Source of the DNA: a virus
Length of the DNA: 39,337 nucleotides
Strand: one strand, 5' to 3'
Virus record (IMG/VR): IMGVR_UViG_3300030107_005022
Coordinates: 1 to 39,337 of that record
The position numbers were made by a program, and so were the translations under genes. Positions within the stretch are counted from its first letter, which is position 1; each line of letters opens with the position of its first letter. Of the stretch, positions 32,596 through 39,337 are shown piece by piece. The notes under the pieces were generated by a model. That model saw only the letters and a program-made list of their open reading frames with translations, did not search any database and had not been told where the DNA came from.

Positions 32596-34640
32596 TAGTA
32601 AATACAGAAAATTATCAAGAAGTTATTGATAAAATTCTCCCAAAGAAATCATGGATAGTAGATGTCGAAACCAATGGTTTAGACCCATTTCACGTTAACC
32701 GATTATGTGGAATAGGAATAGGAACAGAGGAAGGAGATACTTATTACTTTCCCTTTCGACATCAACAGGGTGGGAATCTAATTATCAAGAAATATTTGAA
32801 ACCTTTAATAGAGGTTATGAGTCAGAGAGAGACTCTAATCGGATATAACATTAAATTCGATTTAAAATTTCTAGAATTGGAAGGATTAGATACCGACAAT
32901 ATTAAACTAGTTGATGTCTTAGTAATGGTACGTTTAACTGAACCTACTACTATTCGTGATTTAGATTTAACTTCTACAATATTTAGAAGTTATGGGGAAA
33001 AAGCAGCTTCATACGACATAGAAACCAAGAAGATTTTAAAGTCTAATAAATGGCACAAGGATTTTTCTTTAGCTCCTGTAGATATACTAGGGGAATATTG
33101 CGAGCAAGATGTGAAATGGACTGCTAAATTACATGAAGATAGAATGCTAGATATAAAAGAAACTGATCAAATAGAATTATTTGAAGCACAATGTGAATTA
33201 ACAAGAGTATTAAATCACATGGAAAGAACAGGTATTCCAATTGATCTAAAGTATGCAAAAGATTTGATAGATAAATTAGAAGCTAGAAAACAAGAGGTAG
33301 AAAAACAAGTTAAAGTTTTACTAGACGATCCTGAAATAAATATAGGGAGTACTAAACAGCTAGGAGAAGCTCTTAATAAAAGAGGAATTAAATCCCCTGT
33401 AAAGACTCCTAAAGGAAAACAGTCTTGGAGTGAAGAAGCTTTAGCTAGGATAAACAATCCTATTGCTGGGTTAGTAAGACAGTATAGAACTTTGGAAAAA
33501 TTAAAGAGTACTTATGTAGAATCTTTAATAGAACCCTATGAAATTCCTATTCTACATTCTTCTTTCTGTAATTGGGGCACTTTAACAGGCAGACTATCGT
33601 CTAGAGACCCTAACCTACAAAACATACCTAGAAATCATTTCAAATTATCTAATAGAAAGTTTGATACTGACGAAAGACAAGATATCATAAAAAGAATAAA
33701 TGCTTCTCTGACTTCTAAGGGAGGAGAACCTATTGAAAATTTAGATGATGAAGTATTAGATACTTGGGGATTTATAGGAGATGAGTCTTTTGACGAAACA
33801 GATACTAAAGAAATATCTATTAGAAGGTTATTTGTACCTAGAAAAGACTACACTTTAGTTTCTTTTGATTACTCTCAAATGGAAGTAAGGGTATTTTTAA
33901 GCTATTTGAAAAATCCAAAATTTGACGACTTACTAAAGAAAGGAGATTTAGATTTTCATTCCGAAGCAGCTAAGTTAGCTTTTAATATCTCAGAGAACCA
34001 TGTAGATTTTAAAACTTATAGACAAGCTGCTAAAGCTATTACCTTTGGAATTATATATGGAATAGGAAATAAAAAATTAGCTACACAATTAGGGGCTACA
34101 GTAGAAGAAGCAAAGAAATATAAAAAAGATTATTTTAAGAATATTGAAGGTTCAAGAGACTTTATTAATGGTGTAATGCAAGCAGTTTTAGATAGAGGAT
34201 ATTTATATAATAAGTATAAAAGGTTTTATGCTATTGAATCAAAATATGCTTACAAAGGAGTAAACTATTTAGTTCAAGGCACTAGTGCTGATATTTTAAG
34301 CGAGAGGATGATAGAAGTACATAAATATTTACAAGATACGCAAAGTAATATACTATTACAAGTACATGACGAGATTATATGTGAAATTCATAATGATGAG
34401 GTAAACACTATAACATACGAAATTAAAAATTTATTAGAAAACAATACTTTAGATATCCCATTAAAAGTAGATGTTGAGGTTTGTGAGCCTTCTTGGGCTT
34501 CAAAAAGAGATGTAACTTTTGTGAAACAAGGAGATTCTCATTGGGTTTTGGGAGGAAAGGTAGATTTATCAGATTTACCTTCTAGAAAAGAACCTGAAAA
34601 AATTGAAGATCATATCGATTGGGATACAGTAGGAGTTTAA
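32592..34640 (+). CDS. DNA polymerase I family with 3'-5' exonuclease
   Basis: A 682-residue family A polymerase with proofreading domain. Exo I is IVDVETNGL (D24, E26), Exo II YNIKFD (N86, D90) and Exo III YCEQD (D173). Polymerase motifs: TGRLSSRDPNLQNIP (332-346), motif A SFDYSQMEVR (D426), motif B RQAAKAITFGIIYG (R477, K481, F485, Y489) and motif C VHDE (D593). There is no 5'-nuclease domain. F485 corresponds to E. coli Phe762. Between NLQNIP and motif A is an insertion of about 45-50 residues. The C-terminus ends IDWDTVGV. It is the phage replicase. Confidence 0.95.
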   Translation: MIVNTENYQEVIDKILPKKSWIVDVETNGLDPFHVNRLCGIGIGTEEGDTYYFPFRHQQGGNLIIKKYLKPLIEVMSQRETLIGYNIKFDLKFLELEGLDTDNIKLVDVLVMVRLTEPTTIRDLDLTSTIFRSYGEKAASYDIETKKILKSNKWHKDFSLAPVDILGEYCEQDVKWTAKLHEDRMLDIKETDQIELFEAQCELTRVLNHMERTGIPIDLKYAKDLIDKLEARKQEVEKQVKVLLDDPEINIGSTKQLGEALNKRGIKSPVKTPKGKQSWSEEALARINNPIAGLVRQYRTLEKLKSTYVESLIEPYEIPILHSSFCNWGTLTGRLSSRDPNLQNIPRNHFKLSNRKFDTDERQDIIKRINASLTSKGGEPIENLDDEVLDTWGFIGDESFDETDTKEISIRRLFVPRKDYTLVSFDYSQMEVRVFLSYLKNPKFDDLLKKGDLDFHSEAAKLAFNISENHVDFKTYRQAAKAITFGIIYGIGNKKLATQLGATVEEAKKYKKDYFKNIEGSRDFINGVMQAVLDRGYLYNKYKRFYAIESKYAYKGVNYLVQGTSADILSERMIEVHKYLQDTQSNILLQVHDEIICEIHNDEVNTITYEIKNLLENNTLDIPLKVDVEVCEPSWASKRDVTFVKQGDSHWVLGGKVDLSDLPSRKEPEKIEDHIDWDTVGV

Positions 34641-34642
34641 AT

Positions 34643-35236
34643 ATGATAAAATTACCTATGGAATTACCTTTTACAGAAGAGATGATATTAAAAGCAGAAA
34701 AACGAGCTAAAGAAATGGGGGCAATAAACAACTCTATTCTTGAGGGCGAAGGGAACAAAGCAGGATTTTTATCCGAAGAAGTCTTTTTAAAATACTTTTC
34801 AGATAGTACATTAGTTTCACAGTCAGAAGAACAGAGATATAAATTTGATATTATGCTTAAAGGTTTAAAATATGAACTTAAAACTATGCAAAGGACAGTT
34901 CCAGCCTCATTATCACACGAATGTTCTGTAGCTGAAACAAGTACGCATCAAGCCATGAAAGGGGGAGCAGATATGTATGTATTTTTCAGCATAGAATTTG
35001 AGGATCAAGATAAAAAGGAAAACTTTGTTCCAAAAACTGTTTGGTTAATGGGATGCATATCTACAAAAAAGTTTTACGAGAAAGCAAAATTTTTGGGAAA
35101 AGGTACTATAGACCTTGAAAATAATCATAAAGTATCACAAAATAAATATAATATCCAAGCGTGGAGATTAAAACATTTAATAAAAAACGAGTTTCAAACT
35201 AACGATGGAATTGATTGGGACTCAGTAAAGGAGTAA
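34643..35236 (+). CDS. PD-(D/E)XK-like nuclease-fold protein
   Basis: A 197-residue protein starting at ATG 34643, 7 nt after AGGAG (34631-34635). An upstream in-frame ATG exists at 34619 but lies inside the polymerase gene. Motifs NKAGFLSEEVFLKYF then KFDIMLKGLKYELKTMQRT give D69-x8-E78-x-K80, the spacing of the PD-(D/E)XK active site. The neighbours (polymerase, RecA) fit a role in replication-linked DNA processing. The sequence ends IDWDSVKE, close to the polymerase C-terminus IDWDTVGV. A structural rather than enzymatic role is possible. Confidence 0.6.
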   Translation: MIKLPMELPFTEEMILKAEKRAKEMGAINNSILEGEGNKAGFLSEEVFLKYFSDSTLVSQSEEQRYKFDIMLKGLKYELKTMQRTVPASLSHECSVAETSTHQAMKGGADMYVFFSIEFEDQDKKENFVPKTVWLMGCISTKKFYEKAKFLGKGTIDLENNHKVSQNKYNIQAWRLKHLIKNEFQTNDGIDWDSVKE

Positions 35237-35238
35237 AA

Positions 35239-35460
35239 ATGGCAAAAATAGATATACACTTAGGATTTACATTCAGAGTTGGAGATGTAAATAGTAATCA
35301 ATATAGTAGAGTCGATGTTACAATTGGCGATGTTGATACTGATTCACCTATAGAAGACCAACTAGATAAAAGTAAAGAGACTGTAGACAAAGTTTGGGAA
35401 GAGGTAAGAAAACAAGTAGACAGTAAAATAGACGAGATTCTAGACGAGACGACAAAATAA
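35239..35460 (+). CDS. Small hypothetical protein (73 aa)
   Basis: Start ATG 35239 follows AAAGGAG (within the 3' end of the preceding gene). The N-terminal half is strand-rich (KIDIHLGFTFRVGDV, then YSRVDVTIGDVD); the C-terminal half is a helix with acidic and basic residues (LDKSKETVDKVWEEVRKQVD). It is not a known family. The stop overlaps the next ATG (TAATG), which links it to the MazG-like gene. Confidence 0.65.
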   Translation: MAKIDIHLGFTFRVGDVNSNQYSRVDVTIGDVDTDSPIEDQLDKSKETVDKVWEEVRKQVDSKIDEILDETTK

Positions 35461-35732
35461 TGTTTGATCCTAAAGAAACAGAAATTACAAGAGCAGAAGT
35501 TTTACACTCACTTTTAGCAGAGAGAGAAAGACAAGATGCCCTATGGGGAGATCAAACTAAAAACTCAGATACTAAGTGGTTAAACATCACTTCTAGAATA
35601 GTACATAAAATGTATGATATTGTTGATGAGGAAGATTCCCAAGATATTTTATATTCAGAAGTTATACAAGGGGCTTCTTTATTAATGGCTTGGGCTGAAT
35701 ATTTAAGAAGAAAGAATTCAAAAGAGGAATAA
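35460..35732 (+). CDS. Degenerate MazG-like protein
   Basis: A 90-residue protein resembling small phage NTP-pyrophosphatase-like (MazG-type) proteins. It has the family's N-terminal signature LLAERERQDALWGDQ and a C-terminal helix IQGASLLMAWAEYLRR. In related proteins the central helix carries an EExxE metal-binding motif; here the corresponding segment is RIVHKMYDIVDEEDSQ, so the catalytic glutamates seem altered or moved. It is either a diverged nucleotide hydrolase or a non-enzymatic derivative. It sits just before RecA. Confidence 0.55.
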   Translation: MFDPKETEITRAEVLHSLLAERERQDALWGDQTKNSDTKWLNITSRIVHKMYDIVDEEDSQDILYSEVIQGASLLMAWAEYLRRKNSKEE

Positions 35733-35733
35733 A

Positions 35734-36684
35734 ATGGATAATGATAAACTATTTGAACGATTACAGAAAGCAAATCCTAAAGTAGAATTAAAAATAGGAG
35801 ACGATGATGTATTTAATTATGAAAGAATCTCTTTTGGAGTACCTAAACTAGATAAATTAGTAGGTGGAGGAATACCAAAGAAGAGATTTAGTATGTTATT
35901 AGGACAAACTAATGTTGGAAAGTCTTTTTTAGCTTCACAGTTAGTAGCCAATGTTCAAAAAGATGGGGGAACAGCAGTATGGATTGATACTGAACAATCT
36001 TTTGATCCTATATGGAATGAGAAAAATGGGGTTGATACGAGTAAAATTATAGTTCTACAACCTGCAAATGGGGAAGAAGGACTTAATTTAGCTAGTTCAG
36101 CTTTGCAGGAAGGAGTAGATATCGTAGTAATAGATAGTTTTGCTGGTTTGGTTCCTGCAGCAGTTCAAGATGAAGAGTTTGGATATAATCCAATGGCTTG
36201 GCAAGCAAGGTTTCTAAACTCAGCTTTACCTAAACTATTAACACATTTAAAACATGGGTCAGCTTTAGTAGCAATAAACCAATTGAGAAGTAATGTAGGA
36301 AGAGTAACCTATAATAATATGCCCGGTGGGATAGGACAGCAGTTCTATTCTCATTTACAATTAGAAGTCAGAAGATCAGCTTGGATAGAAGAAGGCAAAG
36401 ATAAAATAGGATTTGAAATGGAGATAAGATTAAAGAAAACTAAGCAGGGTGGAGACGATTGGGATTCAATTGTCTTACCTTATAAAGTGGGTGGAGGAAT
36501 TGATTTAATAGAAGTTACTATTAACGAAGCTTTAGAAAAAGGTCTAATAAAACAATCAGGGGCTTGGTACTCTTATAACGATCAGAGAATTCAAGGTAAA
36601 AATAGAGTAAGGCAATACTTTGTAGATAATCCAAATATGTACGAACAATTAACTAAAGAAGTAAGTAGTGACATATTACCATAA
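35734..36684 (+). CDS. RecA-like recombinase
   Basis: A 316-residue protein with Walker A G57-QTNVGKS-64, catalytic Glu in WIDTEQSFDP (E87), Walker B IVVIDSFAG (D134), and the L2/signature region INQLRSNVGR followed by PGG. The C-terminal part, GGGIDLIEVTINEALEKGLI then SGAWYSYNDQRIQG, matches the end of the bacterial RecA core. RecA forms filaments on ssDNA and exchanges strands. No bacterial-style long acidic C-terminal tail is present. It likely works with the nucleases downstream in phage recombination-dependent replication and repair. Confidence 0.93.
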   Translation: MDNDKLFERLQKANPKVELKIGDDDVFNYERISFGVPKLDKLVGGGIPKKRFSMLLGQTNVGKSFLASQLVANVQKDGGTAVWIDTEQSFDPIWNEKNGVDTSKIIVLQPANGEEGLNLASSALQEGVDIVVIDSFAGLVPAAVQDEEFGYNPMAWQARFLNSALPKLLTHLKHGSALVAINQLRSNVGRVTYNNMPGGIGQQFYSHLQLEVRRSAWIEEGKDKIGFEMEIRLKKTKQGGDDWDSIVLPYKVGGGIDLIEVTINEALEKGLIKQSGAWYSYNDQRIQGKNRVRQYFVDNPNMYEQLTKEVSSDILP

Positions 36685-36997
36685 AGATTATACTCCACAA
36701 GAGAAAACCTTTGCTAAATGTATACAAGAATTTGGACTTCGCTACGAGACTCAATACTCTTTTCCACCCTATACAGTTGATTTTTATATACCTGAAGTTA
36801 GATTAGTAATCGAGGCAGATGGAATGTTTGGACATTTAAAGAAAGCAGATGCTAAAAGAGATGCTAATCTACTAGAAGATTATAGTAATGATATACGAAA
36901 GGTGTTTCATATATCAGAAACGAGCAAAAAGAAAATAATACCTTTAATAGAACAAGTTTTAAATGAAATTGAGGAGGAAGATAGTGGCAGGAATTAG
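36668..36997 (+). CDS. DUF559/Vsr-like endonuclease-fold protein
   Basis: A 109-residue protein starting at GTG 36668 inside the end of recA (17-nt overlap); no other start lies near, and the ribosome site is weak (GAAG). The sequence TPQEKTFAKCIQEFG then YTVDFYIPEVRLVIEADG with D38, E49 and D51, and RDANLLEDYSNDIRKVFHI, has the DUF559/Vsr-like restriction-endonuclease fold. Vsr-type proteins cleave at DNA mismatches or specific sites. Its placement between RecA and a Cas4-like nuclease suggests a recombination or DNA-processing role, but target specificity is unknown. Confidence 0.75.
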   Translation: MTYYHKDYTPQEKTFAKCIQEFGLRYETQYSFPPYTVDFYIPEVRLVIEADGMFGHLKKADAKRDANLLEDYSNDIRKVFHISETSKKKIIPLIEQVLNEIEEEDSGRN

Positions 36998-37646
36998 ACA
37001 AATAGGAGCTACAAGAAGAAGGACATCTAATCAAGATAGATGGCTTTTAAAATCAATGGATAATTTATTATCCTCAGATAAGGTTTTTGGTAAAAAGGGA
37101 GTATTTTACCCTTCTATAATATCTAATCCATGTGATAGATATGTATTTTTATCTTATAATGGGTTATTACCAGCTCAATCAATAGCAGGAAATCTGCAGA
37201 GAATATTTGATAATGGGAATTATTTAGAATATAGAATAAATAAATACTTTGAAAAGTTAGGAATAGTAAAAAGAAGGGAAGTCCCACTCAAATTAGAAAC
37301 TCCAAACATATCAGGAAGACTAGACTTTATTATAACCCATCCTGAATATCATGAAGTTATATTAGAATTAAAATCTATTAATACTAGAAACTTTGATTTG
37401 TTAAAACTAGCCCCAAAAGAAGATCATATGATTCAAATACAAATATATTTAAATTTAGCAGCTTATGATCACGGAATTGTTTTATATGAGAATAAAAATG
37501 ATCAAAGATTAAAGGCTTTTCAGGTTGAAAAAGATGTTAAAATGTGGGATAATATATTAGAAAGATTATTTAAAATAATGGGCATGACAAGAATACCTGA
37601 AAAATGTACAGGTGAATCTTACTGTCAATGTAAACTAGTAAAATGA
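36984..37646 (+). CDS. Cas4/RecB-like nuclease with possible Fe-S cluster
   Basis: A 220-residue protein starting at GTG 36984, with GAGGAGG (36971-36977) 6 nt before it. Motifs GRLDFII (D114), VILELKSINT (E128, K130) and HMIQIQIYL (Q152) are the PD-(D/E)XK nuclease motifs of the RecB/Cas4 family. A cysteine near the N-terminus (C50 in SNPCDRYVFL) plus C208, C214 and C216 at the C-terminus fit the one-plus-three pattern that holds a 4Fe-4S cluster in Cas4 and AddB. The function is probably DNA end resection for RecA. There is no CRISPR array in the window, so a CRISPR role is unlikely. Confidence 0.8.
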   Translation: MAGIRQIGATRRRTSNQDRWLLKSMDNLLSSDKVFGKKGVFYPSIISNPCDRYVFLSYNGLLPAQSIAGNLQRIFDNGNYLEYRINKYFEKLGIVKRREVPLKLETPNISGRLDFIITHPEYHEVILELKSINTRNFDLLKLAPKEDHMIQIQIYLNLAAYDHGIVLYENKNDQRLKAFQVEKDVKMWDNILERLFKIMGMTRIPEKCTGESYCQCKLVK

Positions 37647-37656
37647 GGAGAAGTAA

Positions 37657-38172
37657 ATGTCACCTATAAGAACTTTAGGAAATATAAGTAAATACGTTTC
37701 AAGTTTACCTATCCCTAAGTTAGATTTTGAAGAGGTTTTTAGTGAAATAAAAGACGGAGATGAAAGACCTAAACTTAAAGTAGCTGATGTAATAGAGCTT
37801 AGTGATAAAGAACTAGAAAAAATTTTTTATTATTATGGAGCAGGGAAAGCCTTTTTAGAGGTGGAACTATCTGACATAGAATCTAAAAAAGCTTTAATAG
37901 AAGATATATATAATGATTCTTTTGCTACTATATCATATAAAATAGTAGATAAAAGAGCAAAAGAAGGACTAACAAAACTTAATAAAGAAGGTTTAGAAGG
38001 GGCAGCCCTCTCTGAATCCGAAGAACTTAGAAAATATAAAGAACAAATGAGAGAAGCAATAGGAAGACAGATAGTAATAAAAGGTGAGTTAGACTCTTAT
38101 ACTTCCCTGTTTCTCACAATATCTAGGATTATTACACTAAGAACAAGCGATAAAAAGGAGTATAATAGATAA
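37657..38172 (+). CDS. Helical hypothetical protein
   Basis: A 171-residue protein starting at ATG 37657 after GAGGAG. It is mostly charged helix (SDKELEKIFYYYGAGKAFLE, then KALIEDIYNDSFATISYKIV), with an Arg/Lys-rich end. No family is recognised, and no catalytic motif is seen. It follows the Cas4-like gene after 10 nt and precedes the RuvC-like gene, so it may be a partner in recombination, or a structural small protein. Confidence 0.65.
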   Translation: MSPIRTLGNISKYVSSLPIPKLDFEEVFSEIKDGDERPKLKVADVIELSDKELEKIFYYYGAGKAFLEVELSDIESKKALIEDIYNDSFATISYKIVDKRAKEGLTKLNKEGLEGAALSESEELRKYKEQMREAIGRQIVIKGELDSYTSLFLTISRIITLRTSDKKEYNR

Positions 38173-38378
38173 TGGATGTTTCAGAATTTATACATGAATG
38201 GGATGATTACGCAGTAAATGATCTAATAAAAGACTTATCTAAAACTGTAAGTGGTATGAAATATGCTGCTTATAAAGAAGATGCTGATTTAATGTTAGAC
38301 ATTCTTTCAGAAGCACAAATGTGTTTAGATGCGTTAGAGTCTGTAATGTTAGATAAACCTAATACCAATCAAGAATGA
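38172..38378 (+). CDS. Small helical hypothetical protein (68 aa)
   Basis: An acidic helical protein starting at ATG 38172 in a TAATG overlap. A GGAG (38157-38160) precedes it. Residues HEWDDYAVNDLIKDLSKTV and a second helix (ADLMLDILSEAQMCLDALES) suggest a helical hairpin. Unknown function. Its stop overlaps the start of the RuvC-like gene by 4 nt (ATGA), so translational coupling is likely. Confidence 0.65.
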   Translation: MDVSEFIHEWDDYAVNDLIKDLSKTVSGMKYAAYKEDADLMLDILSEAQMCLDALESVMLDKPNTNQE

Positions 38379-38893
38379 AAAATTTTATAGGAATTGATTG
38401 TTCAAGTAAAGCTATACATTCTGTATGGTTAGGTAATGGTGGGTCTATACTAAAACAAGAAAAGTGGGAACATAAAGGAAAGGATTTTGAAGAAAGATTT
38501 CTTAATTTTATGTCAGACTTTGACGCTTATTTAAGTACAATAAACAAAGAGGCAGAAGCAGCTGTAGAAGCAGCTATCTTTATTCAAAATCCTAAATCTA
38601 CTATAGCATTAGCTTCAGTAGTAGGATGTGTAAAATATCTTTGCTATAAGTATGGAATTAATTGTATTCCAATAGACAATACTAAATGGAAAAAAGATAT
38701 TATAGGAAAAGGAAATGCCTCTAAAATAGAAATAAAAGCTTTCGCTGAGAAACATTGGGGAGAGACTTTTGAAGAACAGGATTTTGCAGATGCAGCCTGT
38801 ATAGCATTATGGATAAAAAGAAAATTCGAGTCGGAGAAAACTGATGAACAAGAAAAGCAAAAAGACGAAAAAAGAAGATTTACCAAAGGATAG
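38375..38893 (+). CDS. RuvC-like Holliday junction resolvase
   Basis: A 172-residue protein with the RNase H-like fold of RuvC: D8 in FIGIDCSSKAI, E65 in EAAVEAAIF, and acidic D136/D139 in EEQDFADAACIALW. The segment KGNASKIEIKAFAEKHWG is typical of RuvC family members. These proteins cut four-way junctions formed by recombination and can prepare concatemers for packaging. The C-terminal 20 residues are lysine- and glutamate-rich. The ATGA coupling with the upstream small gene, and RecA nearby, support the recombination assignment. Confidence 0.85.
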   Translation: MKNFIGIDCSSKAIHSVWLGNGGSILKQEKWEHKGKDFEERFLNFMSDFDAYLSTINKEAEAAVEAAIFIQNPKSTIALASVVGCVKYLCYKYGINCIPIDNTKWKKDIIGKGNASKIEIKAFAEKHWGETFEEQDFADAACIALWIKRKFESEKTDEQEKQKDEKRRFTKG

Positions 38894-39308
38894 TTTACCT
38901 GAAGGGGTTACACAAGAAGACTTATTTAAAGAATATGGAAAATTAGTTTGGTGTGATTTCAACGATTGTTTTTGGAATTCAAGACCTAAAGGATTAAAAA
39001 GAACTGTGGGAAGTGTTTTAAATAATAGATATTATAGACCTTTAGGAACTAAAGATGAATCTTGGGTTGGAATTTGTGGAAGACCTAACGAAATAGCAAT
39101 TAGATTTCAAAGAAGAATGACAAAAGGAGGAGCTAAACAAGAGTCTCCAATCTGTTTCGTACCTGCTAAAAATGGTAAAACAGGCCACATGGATTTCTCA
39201 AAACTATTACAATCTGATGGAACACCTTTTGGTGGAAGTTTGAATTCTCAAGCTGTACACCCTGAAGAACATTTAAATTACGATATGTATGAAGATCAGA
39301 GGCCTTAA
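38844..39308 (+). CDS. Hypothetical protein with conserved-looking core
   Basis: A 154-residue protein overlapping the RuvC-like gene by 50 nt, with GGAG at 38833-38836 preceding ATG 38844. After a lysine-rich start (MNKKSKKTKKEDL), residues about 35-100 are a folded-looking region with KLVWCDFNDCFWNS and a KRTVGSVLNNRYYRPLG segment, then WVGICGRPNEIAIRF. C37 and C42 could be a metal or redox pair, but no full motif is present. The Asp/Gly-rich C-terminus is probably disordered. Unknown function. Confidence 0.65.
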   Translation: MNKKSKKTKKEDLPKDSLPEGVTQEDLFKEYGKLVWCDFNDCFWNSRPKGLKRTVGSVLNNRYYRPLGTKDESWVGICGRPNEIAIRFQRRMTKGGAKQESPICFVPAKNGKTGHMDFSKLLQSDGTPFGGSLNSQAVHPEEHLNYDMYEDQRP

Positions 39309-39309
39309 T

Positions 39310-39337
39310 ATGCCAAAAGTATTACCTAAAAAAATGA
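39310..39337 (+). CDS. 5' end of an unidentified CDS (partial)
   Basis: After the stop at 39306-39308, ATG 39310 opens a frame reading MPKVLPKKM to the window end. Gene density makes it likely to be real, but nine residues cannot be identified. There is no clear ribosome site. Confidence 0.4.

Noticed and set aside
34619-34642. Upstream ATG extending the PD-(D/E)XK-like gene
   Set aside because: It lies inside the polymerase gene with no ribosome site; ATG 34643 follows AGGAG at a good distance.
36984-37646. Cas4-like gene as evidence of a CRISPR system
   Set aside because: No repeat-spacer array and no other cas gene is in the window; phage Cas4-like nucleases are common without CRISPR.
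38161-38166. TATAAT just before the gene at 38172
   Set aside because: It is made partly of the GGAG ribosome site and lies only 5 nt from the start codon, too close to be that gene's normal promoter.

Overview
This window is a continuous stretch of an AT-rich tailed-phage genome. Every supportable gene is on the + strand, packed with 1-4 nt overlaps (ATGA, GTGA, TAATG) or short gaps that carry GGAG-type ribosome binding sites. The shape (short tape measure, tail tube, frameshifted tail-assembly chaperone, distal tail protein, large hub, no visible sheath) suggests a siphovirus-like particle. The host is inferred to be a bacterium, because the phage carries a sigma-70-family protein and uses strong Shine-Dalgarno sites. 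The many small proteins and fibres resemble those of uncultured marine phages, but the exact host cannot be read from the sequence. I see no terminase, portal, major capsid protein, integrase, lysogeny repressor or tRNA. The head/packaging genes therefore probably lie outside the window.

Layout. 1-3827: small accessory and lysis-type genes. These are two small membrane proteins (one only as a fragment), a basic DUF6321-like protein, a thioredoxin-like CPSC protein, an HNH nuclease, a holin-like protein flanked by two paralogous membrane-anchored coiled-coil proteins, and an FmdB-type zinc ribbon. 3828-4024: the only sizeable non-coding region, extremely AT-rich, with a 27-bp inverted repeat around 15-bp direct repeats and promoter-like hexamers. 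It is the best candidate here for a replication origin or transcription-control region. 4025-11245: a thermonuclease, a multi-membrane-segment protein, a 1080-residue protein with a complete PAP2/haloperoxidase-type phosphatase motif set, a very basic protein, a coiled-coil protein and a small beta-rich protein.

11246-18223: fibre and receptor-binding-type genes, including a 1402-residue repetitive fibre, followed by a tiny membrane peptide and a coiled-coil protein. 18234-28381: head-tail adaptor, probable tail terminator, tail tube, chaperone with a -1 frameshift, tape measure, distal tail protein and a 1441-residue hub containing eight copies of a beta module. Fibres upstream of the connector is an unusual order.

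28388-39337: regulators (HTH/zinc-finger protein, sigma factor), then replication and recombination: DnaB-like helicase, DnaG-like primase, a probable ssDNA-binding protein, family A DNA polymerase with 3'-5' exonuclease, a PD-(D/E)XK protein, a degenerate MazG-like protein, RecA, a DUF559/Vsr-like nuclease, a Cas4/RecB-like nuclease with four candidate Fe-S cysteines, and a RuvC-like resolvase. Together these could start, copy, recombine and resolve phage DNA; SNase and HNH add further nuclease activity. The most interesting items are the inverted-repeat region, the PAP2 domain in a large probable virion protein, fibre modules that are nearly identical as protein but heavily diverged at synonymous sites, a C-terminal peptide shared by the polymerase and a nuclease-like protein, and recurrent AGTATAAT boxes.
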